Below, in pieces: positions 9,081 to 18,259 of a DNA stretch of 64,000 nucleotides. The stretch is from the NCBI RefSeq assembly GCF_014202645.1, contig NZ_JACHHG010000003.1:1-64000 (forward strand), read 5' to 3'. A program made the translations under genes and the position numbers. The first letter of the stretch is position 1. Every line of letters begins with the position of its first letter. The notes beneath the pieces are model-generated. The model had not been told where the DNA came from. It did no database searches and worked only from the letters and a program-made list of their open reading frames with translations. The DNA comes from Deinobacterium chartae (GTDB lineage Bacteria; Deinococcota; Deinococci; Deinococcales; Deinococcaceae).

Positions 9081-11045
9081 TCAGGCCGAAGCGTTCACCA
9101 GCCACAACCGGGCGTACGGTTCCAGCAGCAGCCATTCGCCGTCGAAGTGCAGTTCGCGTCCGCTGAGGCGGTCCAAGGGGCGCAGGATGCCCCGTTCTTT
9201 CAGCACCGAGCCGTGGATGCCCTGCGGCGTCTCTGAGAAGTTGTACAACTGCACCAGCGTACCCTGCGGGTGAGCGCGCTCGAGGCCCAGCACCGTCGCC
9301 GTATCCAGACGCAGCGGCCTCGAGGCAAAAGCGGCGTGCAGTTGCGGGGTTGCGCGCCGCACCTGCACGGTCTTGCGCAGCCCCTCGAACACGCGCCCCT
9401 CGAGGGTGCCTGGGTCATGGCGGCGTTCGGCGGCGACCCAGTCCATGCGCGGGCGGTGCACCCAGCGGTTGTCCGAGGCGTGCTCGGGTACTTGCGTGAA
9501 GGCGTAGTCGTTGCGCAACGCAAGTTCGTCGCCCATGTACAGCAGCGGCATGCCGCCGAAGCCCAGCACCAGCGTGTAGGCCATCAGCAAGCGCTCGGTC
9601 GCCTGCTGCAGGGCTTGCGGGTGACCCTGTTCCAGCGCGGCCTCGAGTCCGATCAGGCTCGCCGCCGAGCCCGAGATGCGGCGGTCCCCGGTGCGCGGGT
9701 TCTCCTGAAAGACCAGTCCGCGCGCGAAGCTGCCCGGAAACTGCCCGGCATAGAAGTCGGACAGAAAGCGGCGATGCCCCTCGCCGCTCCAGCCCACCGC
9801 CGCCGCATCCTCGTCGGACACGGCCCAGCCGATGTCATCGTGGCCGCGCAGGTAGGTGGCCCACGAGGTGTTGCGCGGCGGGTCCCCGAAGGCCTCGAGG
9901 GCCTGACGAACCAGCCGGGCGTCGCGCGCGGCCAGCCCGGACCAGATCTGCACCATCAGCGAATTGTGGTAGGCGAGGTCGCTGACCTTACCGTAGTGCT
10001 CGCCCACGCCCAGGTAGGGCATCAGGTCACGCGGTCCCACGATCGCCTCGGCCTTGAAGATCACCGCCGGAGCCGCGATGCGTACGGCTGCGCGCAGGGC
10101 CTGCGTGATCAGGTGCACTTCCGGCTGGTTCTGACAGTCGGTGCCCATGCGCTTCCAGATAAAGGCGATGGCGTCCAGCCGGAAGATGCTGACCCCCCGG
10201 TTCGCCAGGTACAAGATGATGCCCACGAATTCGAGGAAGACTTCGGGGTTCGACCAGTTCAGGTCCCACTGCCAGGCGTTGAAGGTGGTCCACACCCAGC
10301 GCCCCATTTCGGCGTCCCAGCTGAAGTTGCCCGGAGCGAAGTCCGGGAAGATCTCGGGCAGGGTGCGCTCGTACTGCTCGGGCACCGCCCGGTCCGCGTA
10401 GGTGTGGAAGTACGCCTGATAGCGCGCCTCACCCCGGCGCGCCGCCTCGGCCCAGGCGTGCTCGCGGGCGACGTGGTTCAGCACCAGGTCCAGGCACAGG
10501 CTGATGCCACGCTCGCGCAGCGCGCGGGCCAGCGCCTCGAGGTCGTCCATGTCGCCCAGGTCCGGGCGGACGGCCCGGTAGTCCATGACCGCGTACCCGC
10601 CGTCGTTCTCGCCCGGGCGCGGCTGCAGCAGCGGCATCAGGTGCAAGTAGGTGACCCCCAGCTCCTCGAGGTAGCCGATGTGCTCCGCCACCCCGCGCAG
10701 GTTCCCGGCGAATCGTTCGGTGTAGGCGGCGTAACCGAGGTTGTGCGGGCCCTGGAACCAGTCCGGGGCCAGCAGTCGCTCGAGGTCGAGCTGCCTCAGG
10801 TCCTCGGGGCGCTCGAGGTCCGCCTTGACCAGCGTGTCCACCAGCCGTTCCACAAAAGCCTCGAACCCGGGGTGTTCGCCGTACACGGCGGCCAGGGGTG
10901 GGAGCAGGTCGGGCAGGTAGCGTTTCAGTCGGGTGCACAGCGCCTCGGCATCCGCAGTACGCTGCGCGCCGTAAGCCTGACGGATTCGCTGCTGGAGCAG
11001 ATCGAAAACCTGGGCCTGCGCCGCGCTGAGGGGCTGCGAGAACAT
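9081..11045 (-). CDS. Amylosucrase (GH13 family sucrose glucosyltransferase)
   Basis: A 654-residue GH13 subfamily 4 enzyme that uses sucrose to build alpha-1,4-glucan and release fructose, or acts as a closely related sucrose hydrolase. Landmarks: [47 protein letters not shown] (catalytic nucleophile Asp), [10 protein letters not shown] (acid/base Glu), [17 protein letters not shown] (transition-state Asp), [14 protein letters not shown] and [13 protein letters not shown]. It has no signal peptide, as expected for cytosolic amylosucrases known from Deinococcus. The open frame runs upstream past 11045, but ATG 11045 begins family-like sequence and lies six bases after TATACT, so the upstream part overlapping proS is rejected. 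Confidence 0.92.
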   Translation of the reverse strand: MFSQPLSAAQAQVFDLLQQRIRQAYGAQRTADAEALCTRLKRYLPDLLPPLAAVYGEHPGFEAFVERLVDTLVKADLERPEDLRQLDLERLLAPDWFQGPHNLGYAAYTERFAGNLRGVAEHIGYLEELGVTYLHLMPLLQPRPGENDGGYAVMDYRAVRPDLGDMDDLEALARALRERGISLCLDLVLNHVAREHAWAEAARRGEARYQAYFHTYADRAVPEQYERTLPEIFPDFAPGNFSWDAEMGRWVWTTFNAWQWDLNWSNPEVFLEFVGIILYLANRGVSIFRLDAIAFIWKRMGTDCQNQPEVHLITQALRAAVRIAAPAVIFKAEAIVGPRDLMPYLGVGEHYGKVSDLAYHNSLMVQIWSGLAARDARLVRQALEAFGDPPRNTSWATYLRGHDDIGWAVSDEDAAAVGWSGEGHRRFLSDFYAGQFPGSFARGLVFQENPRTGDRRISGSAASLIGLEAALEQGHPQALQQATERLLMAYTLVLGFGGMPLLYMGDELALRNDYAFTQVPEHASDNRWVHRPRMDWVAAERRHDPGTLEGRVFEGLRKTVQVRRATPQLHAAFASRPLRLDTATVLGLERAHPQGTLVQLYNFSETPQGIHGSVLKERGILRPLDRLSGRELHFDGEWLLLEPYARLWLVNASA

Positions 11046-11051
11046 GCGTGG

Positions 11052-11057
11052 AGTATA
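11052..11057 (-). promoter_or_regulatory. -10 box (TATACT) of amylosucrase, leaderless arrangement
   Basis: A perfect extended -10 hexamer on the minus strand ends six bases before the amylosucrase ATG. The transcript would start at or next to the start codon. It is divergent from the proS promoter 66 bp away. Confidence 0.65.
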
Positions 11058-11122
11058 CCAGCCGCATCCCAGACAGAAATTAGTAGGCGATACGCTGCAG
11101 GCCGCGCCGCAAGGTGGTCTGC

Positions 11123-11128
11123 TAGACT
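11123..11128 (+). promoter_or_regulatory. -10 box (TAGACT) of proS, leaderless arrangement
   Basis: A TAGACT hexamer seven bases before the proS ATG, with no SD between them. This fits the TANNNT-N(5-9)-ATG pattern repeated throughout the window. Confidence 0.55.
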
Positions 11129-11135
11129 GCTCGTT

Positions 11136-12611
11136 ATGAGCGAGAGCAAAGGCGGTAAGGCCGCCCAGTTCGGAGTAACGCCGCAGAGTGTGGATTTCAA
11201 CGACTGGTACAACGAGGTCGTCGTCAAGGCCGATCTGGCCGACTACAGCCCGGTCAAGGGCTGCATGGTGGTCAAACCCTATGGTTACGCCATCTGGGAG
11301 CGCATCAACCGCTGGATGGAGGACAAGTTCCGCGAGACCGGACACGAGGGGCTGCTGTTCCCGACCCTGATCCCGCTGAACTTCATGACCAAGGAGGCCG
11401 AGCACGTCGAGGGCTTCGCGCCCGAGTTGTTCACCGTGACCCGCATCGGCACCGAGGTTCTCGAGGAGCCTTACGTGATGCGCCCCACCTCGGAGACCAT
11501 CATCGGGCACATGTGGGCGCAGTGGCTCAACTCCTACCGCGACCTGCCCTTCTTGCACTACCAGTCGGGTGCGGTGTTCCGTGCCGAGCTGCGCACCAAG
11601 CTGTTTTTGCGCACCGCCGAATTCTACTGGCAAGAGGGCCACACCGCCCACGAGACCCGCGAGGAGGCCATGGCCGAGACGCTGCAGCAGCTCGACATGT
11701 ACCACGCGTTTTGCCGCGATGAGCTGGCCCTGCCGGTGATCCGCGGGGTCAAGACCGCCTCCGAGCGCTTTGCCGGTGCGGTCGAGACCTTCTCGATCGA
11801 AGGCATGATGCGCGACGGTAAGGCGCTGCAGTCGGGTACCTCGCACTACCTGGGTCAGAACTTCTCACGGGCCTTCGAGGTCAAGTTCCAGGGCCGCGAC
11901 CAGCAGGAGCACTACGCGCACACCACCTCGTGGGCCATTTCCAGCCGCATCATCGGTGCGATCATCATGACCCACGGCGACGACAAGGGCCTGATGCTGC
12001 CCCCGCGGATCGCGCCGTACCAGGTCGTGATCGTGCCGGTGGCCCGCAAGGAGAACGCCGAGCAGATGTACGCCGAGGCCGACCGCCTCGCCGCTGACCT
12101 CAAGGCCGCCGGCATCCGGGTCAAGGTGGACAAGCGCGAGGGTGTTTCGAACGGCTTCAAGTACAACGACTGGGAACTGCGCGGCGTGCCCGTGCGCATC
12201 GAGATCGGTCCGCGCGACCTCGAGCAGGGCGTGGTGGTGGTCAAGAACCGCAACGCCGAGGAGAAGGAGACCCTGCCGCGCGCCGAGGCTGTCGCCGGCA
12301 TGCAGCAGCGTCTGGACGCCATTCAGGCTTACCTGCTCCAGCGCGCTACCGACTTCCTGATCGAGAACACGGTCACGGTGGACACCTACGAGGAGTTCAA
12401 GGCGGCCATCGAGGCCGGCAAGTGGGTGCGCGCCTTCCACTGCGGCGACCGCGAGTCGGAAGCGCAGATCGCCGAGGAGACCAAGGCCAAGACCCGCAAC
12501 ATCCCGCTCGACGGCGAGCTGTTCGGCGAGCCCGAGGAGGGCGGCGTGTGCGTGCACACGGGCAGGCCCGCCGCCTACGGCAAGCGCGTGCTGTTCGGCC
12601 GCCAGTACTGA
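11136..12611 (+). CDS. proS: Prolyl-tRNA synthetase, archaeal/eukaryote-like type
   Basis: Charges tRNA-Pro with proline. The 491-residue protein is the short type lacking the bacterial editing insertion and with the C-terminal extension of archaeal/eukaryal ProRS, the form found in Deinococcus-Thermus. Class II motifs: [10 protein letters not shown] (motif 1 region), [16 protein letters not shown] and [20 protein letters not shown] (motif 2), and the anticodon-binding domain [11 protein letters not shown]. The C-terminal domain keeps CGDRE and [10 protein letters not shown] but has fewer Cys than a full zinc site, and the chain ends with the typical Tyr. ATG 11136 is seven bases after a TAGACT box. 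Confidence 0.96.
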   Translation: MSESKGGKAAQFGVTPQSVDFNDWYNEVVVKADLADYSPVKGCMVVKPYGYAIWERINRWMEDKFRETGHEGLLFPTLIPLNFMTKEAEHVEGFAPELFTVTRIGTEVLEEPYVMRPTSETIIGHMWAQWLNSYRDLPFLHYQSGAVFRAELRTKLFLRTAEFYWQEGHTAHETREEAMAETLQQLDMYHAFCRDELALPVIRGVKTASERFAGAVETFSIEGMMRDGKALQSGTSHYLGQNFSRAFEVKFQGRDQQEHYAHTTSWAISSRIIGAIIMTHGDDKGLMLPPRIAPYQVVIVPVARKENAEQMYAEADRLAADLKAAGIRVKVDKREGVSNGFKYNDWELRGVPVRIEIGPRDLEQGVVVVKNRNAEEKETLPRAEAVAGMQQRLDAIQAYLLQRATDFLIENTVTVDTYEEFKAAIEAGKWVRAFHCGDRESEAQIAEETKAKTRNIPLDGELFGEPEEGGVCVHTGRPAAYGKRVLFGRQY

Positions 12612-12620
12612 GTCGGATGC

Positions 12621-12651
12621 GCCAAGCCCCCCGAACCCCGGGGGGCTTGGC
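12621..12651 (+). terminator. Intrinsic terminator of proS
   Basis: A perfect 12-bp GC stem (12621-12632 with 12640-12651), seven-base loop, ten bases after the proS stop. The downstream U-tract is poor. Confidence 0.65.
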
Positions 12652-12690
12652 TGTGGACTGTTTCTGGGGCCCGTTTCCCGGGCGCACGAA

Positions 12691-12718
12691 AAAAGCGCGC
12701 CCACATGGGCGCGCTTTT
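12691..12718. terminator. Terminator of rplY (A/T runs on both sides)
   Basis: A 12-bp stem (12691-12702 with 12707-12718) with an ACAT loop. An AAAAAA run on the left becomes a U-tract for leftward transcription, so it serves rplY; CTTTT on the right also allows rightward termination. Confidence 0.85.
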
Positions 12719-12731
12719 GGGACAGAGGAGT

Positions 12732-13328
12732 TTACTCTTCGGCGCTCGCCGCGGTCTGCTCGCTGCCTTCGGCCTCGTCCGAGGTGGCCGCCATCTTCTG
12801 CGGGGGCAGCACGGTCACGACGGCCAGGCTGGGGTCTACGGCCAGCTTGATGTTCTCGGGCAGCTGGATGTCGCCGGCGGTGATCACGTCACCGATGTCC
12901 AGCTTGGTCACGTCCACGACGATCTCGGCGGGAATGCGGCGCGGGCCGGGGGCGATGATCGAGAGGTTGTGGACCAGCACGTCCAGGATGCCGCCGTTCT
13001 CGGCCACGCCCTTGGCTTTGCCGGTGGTGTGCACCGGAACCGGCGCTTCGATCTCCTGGCCGTAGGTGACCAGGAAGAAGTCGGCGTGCACGGGGACGCG
13101 GCGACGCTTGTCCATCTGCACGCTCTTGACCAGGGCGGGCAGGGTCTCGCCGCCCTCGAGCTGCAGCTCGACCAGGCCGTGGGTGCTCTGGGCGCGGAAG
13201 ACGCGGTCAAAAGCCTTGGCCTCGACGGCGAACGAGATGTTCTTGTCCTTGTTGTAGGCGACGGCGGGGATCAGACCCTTCTGGGCCAGGTCCTGGGTGC
13301 CCTGGCGGTTGTAAGCCTTGAGTTCCAT
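12732..13328 (-). CDS. rplY: 50S ribosomal protein L25/general stress protein Ctc
   Basis: Binds 5S rRNA in the large ribosomal subunit. The 198-residue protein has the long CTC form: N-terminal L25 beta barrel (MELKAYNRQG, GLIPAVAYN, VQMDKRRRVPVHADFFLV) and a C-terminal TL5-like domain (VPVHTTGKAKGVAENGGIL, LDIGDVITAGDIQLPENI), ending in an acidic, Ala-rich tail. TL5/CTC proteins are characteristic of Thermus and Deinococcus. ATG 13328 is chosen over an upstream in-frame codon because it follows a perfect SD (AGAGGAGG, five-base spacer). Confidence 0.95.
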   Translation of the reverse strand: MELKAYNRQGTQDLAQKGLIPAVAYNKDKNISFAVEAKAFDRVFRAQSTHGLVELQLEGGETLPALVKSVQMDKRRRVPVHADFFLVTYGQEIEAPVPVHTTGKAKGVAENGGILDVLVHNLSIIAPGPRRIPAEIVVDVTKLDIGDVITAGDIQLPENIKLAVDPSLAVVTVLPPQKMAATSDEAEGSEQTAASAEE

Positions 13329-13403
13329 GTTTCCTCCTCTAAATCCCGGCCACACTGCAAGCTTTGCAAGAGGGGCCGGGGCACGATTTTCAAGTGTAAC
13401 AGA

Positions 13404-13435
13404 CCCGGCCCCGGGGCGGTAGCCCCGGGGCCGGG
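13404..13435 (-). terminator. Hairpin terminator of the PfkB-family kinase gene
   Basis: A 13-bp perfect GC stem (13404-13416 with 13423-13435), six-base loop, directly after the stop at 13442 in the leftward direction; followed by TCTGTTACACTTG. Confidence 0.65.
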
Positions 13436-13441
13436 AGGCGG

Positions 13442-14368
13442 TCAGCGGGCGGTGAGGGCCTGCAGGTCCGACTGCGAGATCGCGCGGGTCTGAGCGCCGA
13501 CCGAGGTCGCCGCCAAAGCTCCGGCCGCGTTCGCGGCGCGGGCCGCCTCTTTCATGCTCATGCCCGAGAGCACACCGTGCGCGAACACCGCCGAGAAGGT
13601 ATCGCCCGCACCGGTCGAGTCGACCACGTCATCCTCGAGGTCAATGGCCTCGACCAGCTCGGTCTCCTCGGGGGTCCAGATGATCGAGCCCATGGCCCCC
13701 ACCTTGATGATGACCCGTTGGGTGCCGCGCTCGTGCAGTCCCTCGAGGCCCGCCGAGATGTTGTCGGTTTCGGTGAGGGCCAGCAGTTCGTGCTGGTTGA
13801 GCAGCAGGTAGTCGGCCGCCTGCACGTTGTCGAGCAGGCGCGCTCCGGCGGCGTTGACCGCTCCGGTGCCCATGTCGATCATCACCGGGATTTCGGCCTT
13901 CTTGGCGTAGCCGATGGCCTTGACCGCGTACTCGCGCTGCGCTCCGCCGATCAGGCTGTAGGCACTGACCAGCAGGGCGTCGGCGCTGTCGATGTCTTTT
14001 TTCTTGAGCTTGGCCGCGTCGAGGTTGCGGTTGGCTGCCCCGTACGAGATCATGGCGCGTTTGCCGTCGGGGGTCTGCATGACCGTGATGGTGGAGGTGA
14101 GCAGGTCCGGGTCCACCTGGATGGCCGAGGTGTTCACGCCGCTTTCCCGGACGATCTTGAGGGCGACCTCGGCGAAGGGGTCGTCGCCCACCCGGGCGGC
14201 CAGCGTGACCGAGTGACCCAGGCGGGCCAGCGTGACGCTCATGGTACCGCCGGCACCGCCGGGCTGCATGGTCGAGCGGATGGGGCTCACCTCTTCGCCC
14301 GGGGCGGGGATGTGCCCCAGGTAGTAGAGGTGATCGACCGCCACATCACCGATGACGAAAAACTTCAA
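13442..14368 (-). CDS. PfkB-family carbohydrate kinase
   Basis: A 308-residue ribokinase-fold kinase that phosphorylates a sugar or nucleoside with ATP; the substrate cannot be read from sequence. Signature 1 region: MQPGGAGGTMSVTLARLG. Signature 2: DVVDSTGAGDTFSAVF, containing the catalytic Asp and the anion hole near residue 255. N-terminal strand FFVIGDVAVDHLYYLG is usual. The start is TTG at 14368, supported by a strong SD (CGGAGGT, five-base spacer). Although the preceding gene on this strand is rsmA, about 70 bp separates them. Confidence 0.88.
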   Translation of the reverse strand: MKFFVIGDVAVDHLYYLGHIPAPGEEVSPIRSTMQPGGAGGTMSVTLARLGHSVTLAARVGDDPFAEVALKIVRESGVNTSAIQVDPDLLTSTITVMQTPDGKRAMISYGAANRNLDAAKLKKKDIDSADALLVSAYSLIGGAQREYAVKAIGYAKKAEIPVMIDMGTGAVNAAGARLLDNVQAADYLLLNQHELLALTETDNISAGLEGLHERGTQRVIIKVGAMGSIIWTPEETELVEAIDLEDDVVDSTGAGDTFSAVFAHGVLSGMSMKEAARAANAAGALAATSVGAQTRAISQSDLQALTAR

Positions 14369-14437
14369 GGCGACCTCCGAAAGTACCGCGTCCAGCGGCT
14401 GGACACGGGATATGACGATGTTGATGGGACGATCTTA

Positions 14438-15283
14438 TCACGGCGTGTTCCTCAGCTGGCGCGCGAGCTCCACGAGCTGGTCGAGCGACAGCGCTTCCCC
14501 GCGCACGGTGGGGGAGAGTTCCAGTTCGCGCAGCGCCGTGTCGACACGGGCCGCAGCATAGCCTGCCATGATCAGGTTGTTGCGAAGCGTCTTGCGGCGG
14601 TGAGCCAGAGCCGCCTCGAGCACCTCGAGGACGCCTTCTTCCGGTCCGGGGCCGCTGAGGTGCAGCCGCACGATCGCCGAGGTGACGTCGGGGGCCGGGT
14701 AAAAAGCACCCTTGGGTACGTCGCGCACGATCTCGGCGTGGCCGTAAAAGCCCACCAAGGCACTCAGGAAGCCGTAGTTCTCGCCGCCGGGCCGGGCGAT
14801 CAGGCGCTCGCCCACCTCGCGCTGAACCAAAAAGGTGGCGCGCGCGAAGCGGCCCGAGCGCATCACCCGGGTCAAGATGGCGGTCGAGATGTAGTACGGC
14901 AAGTTGGCGATCAGCAGGCTACCTGCGGGCGCACTGGACCAGTCGAACTCGAGGGCGTCCCCGAAAATGACGCGCACATCGGTGCCCGCCAGGGTTTCCT
15001 CGAGGACCGGGCGCAGGCGCTCGTCTTTCTCGAGGGTGGTCACCCGCGCTCCGCTGCGGGCCAGCTCGCGGGTGAGCACTCCCAGGCCGGGGCCGACCTC
15101 GTACACGTCGGTTCCGGGAGCGGCCCCGCCGGCCTCGACGATCAGGCGCAGCACGTTGCCGTCGATCAGGAAGTTCTGGCCGAGGCTCTTGGTGGGGCGC
15201 AGTCCGTAGCGGCCCAGCAGGTCATGAACGACCCGCGGGGAGTACAGCGGCGCGTGTGCGTCTTCGGGGCGGGACTCGCTCAC
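14438..15283 (-). CDS. rsmA: 16S rRNA (adenine1518/1519-N6)-dimethyltransferase
   Basis: Dimethylates two adjacent adenines in the 3' terminal helix of 16S rRNA late in 30S assembly. The 281-residue SAM enzyme shows KSLGQNFLIDGNVL, EVGPGLGVLTREL (SAM site), FGDALEFDW, the catalytic NLPYYISTAI, FYPAPDVTSAIVRL and HRRKTLRNNL, which is the full RsmA/KsgA set. It starts with GTG 15283, only two bases after the carD stop, so it is translationally coupled to carD. Confidence 0.96.
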   Translation of the reverse strand: MSESRPEDAHAPLYSPRVVHDLLGRYGLRPTKSLGQNFLIDGNVLRLIVEAGGAAPGTDVYEVGPGLGVLTRELARSGARVTTLEKDERLRPVLEETLAGTDVRVIFGDALEFDWSSAPAGSLLIANLPYYISTAILTRVMRSGRFARATFLVQREVGERLIARPGGENYGFLSALVGFYGHAEIVRDVPKGAFYPAPDVTSAIVRLHLSGPGPEEGVLEVLEAALAHRRKTLRNNLIMAGYAAARVDTALRELELSPTVRGEALSLDQLVELARQLRNTP

Positions 15284-15285
15284 AA

Positions 15286-15798
15286 TCAGGCCGCTGCCGA
15301 TCCCTCGAGCAGGGTTTCGATGCGCCCCTCGGCCTCCTTGAGGTCGAGTCCGAGGGCAACGGCCACTTCGGTGGCGATCATGCGCTTGGCCTCATCGAAG
15401 ATGGCGCGCTCGGTGACCGCCAGGCTGCGGCCCAGGGCCCGGCGGTACAGCGTGCCGACCAACCGCGCGATCTTGAAGACGTCGCCTTCTTGCAGCAGGG
15501 CCTGCTCGCGGCGGTGACGCGGGGTCCAGGCCGCGGGCAGATCCAGATCCGGCTCGGTAAAGGCCGACAGCAGCCGCGGGATCTCGTCTTGCGGCGTGAT
15601 GCGGCGCAGGCCCAGCGTGTCCGCGTGGTTCACCGGGACCGAGACCTGCATGCCGCTCTGCAGCAGCTCGATCTCGAAGTAATCCTGGGTGCGGCCCATC
15701 ACCTCGCGCTCGCTGACCCCGAGAATCTTTCCTGCACCGTGGTTCGGATAGACCACGCTATCTCCGACGTTTAGCTTCAAGGCGGTGGCCTCGCTCAT
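15286..15798 (-). CDS. CarD family transcriptional regulator (RNA polymerase-binding)
   Basis: A 170-residue CarD/CdnL protein that binds the RNAP beta subunit and stabilises open complexes, chiefly at rRNA and other housekeeping promoters. The N-terminal RNAP-interaction domain begins LNVGDSVVYPNHGAGKILG, then YFEIELLQSGMQVSVPV; the C-terminal helical domain contains DVFKIARLVGTLYRR and SVxERxIFDEAKRMIATE-like sequence. ATG 15798 is preferred to an upstream in-frame codon because of the GGAGGT SD with a five-base spacer. A TAGAAT box lies at 15828-15833 on the minus strand. It is followed by rsmA. Confidence 0.92.
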   Translation of the reverse strand: MSEATALKLNVGDSVVYPNHGAGKILGVSEREVMGRTQDYFEIELLQSGMQVSVPVNHADTLGLRRITPQDEIPRLLSAFTEPDLDLPAAWTPRHRREQALLQEGDVFKIARLVGTLYRRALGRSLAVTERAIFDEAKRMIATEVAVALGLDLKEAEGRIETLLEGSAAA

Positions 15799-15902
15799 GT
15801 GTACCTCCGATTCACGCACAACATTTCATTCTACCACGAACCCCGCCCGCCCCGCTTGGCCCTTGTGCGCTTCCCTTACCTTTACCGGTCTGGGGTGCGG
15901 GC

Positions 15903-15908
15903 TATACT
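15903..15908 (+). promoter_or_regulatory. -10 box (TATACT) of the TPR-nnr-DUF4388 operon
   Basis: TATACT ends six bases before the TPR gene ATG, with CTTTAC as a possible -35 17 bases upstream (15880-15885). No SD is present, so the first gene is probably translated from a leaderless mRNA. Confidence 0.65.
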
Positions 15909-15914
15909 GGGCGC

Positions 15915-16727
15915 ATGACCGAGAAATCCTCCTCGCTGGGAGTGGCTGCTCCCAGCGAGACCGCTTGGCAAGACAGCCTGCGCGAGCGCAACTACGTCCA
16001 GGCCGAAGCCCGTCTGCGTGCCCTCGAGCTGGTCGGCGGTGTGGACTTGGACCTGCTGCCGGCGGTTCAGAACCTGATCGACTGGCACAAGTACCTGTAC
16101 GCCAAGAAATACAAGCTGGCGCTGACCGCGCTGCGCAAGACCGAGGCCATCGCCGCCTTCGTGAACCGTCCGGCGCTGCTCGAGGCGACCGAGGCGTTGC
16201 AGGCTGCCGACGAGGCGCGCGAGCACGAGGTGGATGCCCTGCGAGCCCGGCTGGGTTCGGCCCTCGAGCTGCCCGAGACCCGCGCCGAGGCGCTGAACGC
16301 CCTGGGCGTACTGCACGCCCTGCGCGAAGAATTTGACGATGCCCGCGCCACGTTTAACGCCGCGGTGGAAGCGGACGCGCGGCACTACCGCGCGCTGACC
16401 AACCTGGGCAACTTGCTGCTCGAGGGTGGCAACCCGCAGGGGGCCGAGGTGCTCTACCGCAAGGCCCTCGAGATCGAGCCCGGCTACCCGACCGCGCACA
16501 ACAATCTGGCGGCCGCGCTGCGCAAGCAGAAGAAGGTGCACGAGTCGGTGCGGGCGATCCGCGCCAGCCAGCGGCTGATCAACAAGGAGATGCGCGAGGA
16601 GAGCCGCCGTGAACTCAGCGAACGCATCGGAAACGCCCGGGTGGCCGGTTGGCTCTCGAACCCCTACCTGCGCTGGGGCGCACTGGGCGCGGTGCTGTGG
16701 CTGGTCTACCGTTTGATGAGCGGCTGA
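15915..16727 (+). CDS. Tetratricopeptide-repeat protein with C-terminal membrane anchor
   Basis: A 270-residue protein. After a polar N-terminus, TPR-like helices occupy about residues 20-90 and a clearer TPR pair lies at about 120-200 (ALNALGVLHALREEFDDAR; ALTNLGNLLLEGGNPQGAE; AHNNLAAALRKQKKVHES). The last 18 residues form a hydrophobic helix (WGALGAVLWLVYRLM), so it is probably tail-anchored with TPRs in the cytoplasm as a protein-interaction scaffold. It overlaps nnr by one base (TGATG), indicating an operon. Confidence 0.85.
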   Translation: MTEKSSSLGVAAPSETAWQDSLRERNYVQAEARLRALELVGGVDLDLLPAVQNLIDWHKYLYAKKYKLALTALRKTEAIAAFVNRPALLEATEALQAADEAREHEVDALRARLGSALELPETRAEALNALGVLHALREEFDDARATFNAAVEADARHYRALTNLGNLLLEGGNPQGAEVLYRKALEIEPGYPTAHNNLAAALRKQKKVHESVRAIRASQRLINKEMREESRRELSERIGNARVAGWLSNPYLRWGALGAVLWLVYRLMSG

Positions 16728-18259
16728 TGACGAGCCGGGCTCCCGCGAACGCAACGCTGCCCGAGGCGGTGCTGACCGCTGCGGGAGTGCGCGCCCTGGA
16801 CGCCCGCCTCGAGGCGGCGGGTCTGCTGCGCCTCACCATGGAAAACGCCGGACGCGCGGTGGCCGAGCGGGTGCGGGCGCTGCGCCCGCACGCCCGGGTG
16901 CTCATACTGGTGGGACGCGGCGCCAACGGCGGCGACGCGCTGGTGGCCGCCCGTCACCTGCACGCCGCCGGGCAGGCGGTGCGGGTGCTGGCCCTCGGCC
17001 TCGAGGAGACGGGTCTGGCCGGGGAGATGCTGCGCGCCTGGCGCGCGATGGGCGAGGTGGACCTCCTGACCCCCCAGGCCCTCGAGGCGGCCCTCGCGCA
17101 GCGCTGCGACCTGGTGCTCGACGGCCTGCTGGGTACCGGTTTTCGTCCGCCGCTGCGCCCCGAGCTGAGCGCGATCACCGCGCGCCTGAACGCCGCAGAC
17201 CTCGAGGTGTTCGCCATCGATTTGCCCAGCGGGTTGCAGGCCGACTTGCCGCAGGTTCCCGAGGGCGCGCTGCGGGCTGCGCGCACGTTTACGCTGGGCG
17301 GGCCCAAGCCCGCGCTGCTGTTCTCGCCGGCCCGCGAGTGCGCGGGCGAGTGGGAGGCGCTGCCGCTGGCCGTGCCGCAGGGGTGGGTGCTCGAGCACGC
17401 CCGGGCCCGGCGTCTGACCCCCGCGCACGCGGCCGCGCTGCTACCGCAGCGCGCGGCGGACGCTCACAAGGGTACGGCGGGTGAGGTATGGGTCATCGGG
17501 GGATCAGAGGGCATGAGCGGCGCTCCGGCCATGGCCGCCCACGCGGCCCTACGCACCGGCTCGGGTCTGCTGCGCATGATTGGCACCGGCGAGCCGCGCC
17601 CGATCGATCCCGAGGTGATCACCGCGCGCCTGCCGGACTGGGCGGACCTCGAGGCCTACCGCGCAGACCGCCGTCCGGACGCCCTGGCCCTGGGCATGGG
17701 GCTGGGCGGGCAGGCCGCCCGGGTTGCGGCGCGGGTTCTGGCGTGGGCGCGGCCGACCGTGGTGGACGCCGACGCCCTGACCCCCGAACTGCGCGGCCTG
17801 GGCCACCCGGGAGTGGTGTGGACGCCGCACCCGGCCGAGGCCGCGCGCATGCTCGCGTGCCCTACCCACGCGGTGCTGGCCGACCCGCTCGAGGCCGCCG
17901 AGTGCATCCGCGCGGCATACGGCGGAACGGTGGTGCTCAAGGGCGGCCCGACCGTGGTGGCGGCCGAGGACGGCACCTGGGTCAATCCGACCGGCAACCC
18001 GGGCATGGCGAGCGCGGGTATGGGCGACACCCTGGCGGGGGTGATCGCCTCGCTGGCCGGACAGGGCCTCGAGGCGGCGGTGGCTGCGCGGCTGGGCGTG
18101 TACCTGCACGGCCTGAGCGCGGACTTGCTGCAACCCGAGCGCGGCTACGGCCTGCAGGCGACCGAGGTGGGCTGTGGCATTCCCCGGGCTTGGCGTGCAC
18201 TGCGCGAGTGGGTAGACTGGGCTGGTCAAGAGGAGAGGAAACGGTGCAAGGACAGCTGA
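16727..18259 (+). CDS. nnr: Bifunctional NAD(P)HX epimerase / ADP-dependent NAD(P)HX dehydratase
   Basis: Repairs hydrated NADH/NADPH. The 510-residue fusion has an N-terminal YjeF_N epimerase domain (LTMENAGRAVAERV; LVGRGANGGDALVAARHL; LVLDGLLGTGF; AIDLPSGLQAD) and a C-terminal ribokinase-like dehydratase domain (GTAGEVWVIGGSEGMSGAP; VVDADALTP; VWTPHPAEAARML; NPTGNPGMASAGMGDTLAG). The length is normal for the fused enzyme. ATG 16727 is chosen by its overlap with the TPR stop; its 3' end overlaps the DUF4388 gene by 16 bp. Confidence 0.95.
   Translation: MTSRAPANATLPEAVLTAAGVRALDARLEAAGLLRLTMENAGRAVAERVRALRPHARVLILVGRGANGGDALVAARHLHAAGQAVRVLALGLEETGLAGEMLRAWRAMGEVDLLTPQALEAALAQRCDLVLDGLLGTGFRPPLRPELSAITARLNAADLEVFAIDLPSGLQADLPQVPEGALRAARTFTLGGPKPALLFSPARECAGEWEALPLAVPQGWVLEHARARRLTPAHAAALLPQRAADAHKGTAGEVWVIGGSEGMSGAPAMAAHAALRTGSGLLRMIGTGEPRPIDPEVITARLPDWADLEAYRADRRPDALALGMGLGGQAARVAARVLAWARPTVVDADALTPELRGLGHPGVVWTPHPAEAARMLACPTHAVLADPLEAAECIRAAYGGTVVLKGGPTVVAAEDGTWVNPTGNPGMASAGMGDTLAGVIASLAGQGLEAAVAARLGVYLHGLSADLLQPERGYGLQATEVGCGIPRAWRALREWVDWAGQEERKRCKDS

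Noticed and set aside
11046-11846. Upstream extension of the amylosucrase frame across proS
   Set aside because: It has no amylosucrase character, overlaps proS on the other strand, and a leaderless -10 box precedes ATG 11045.
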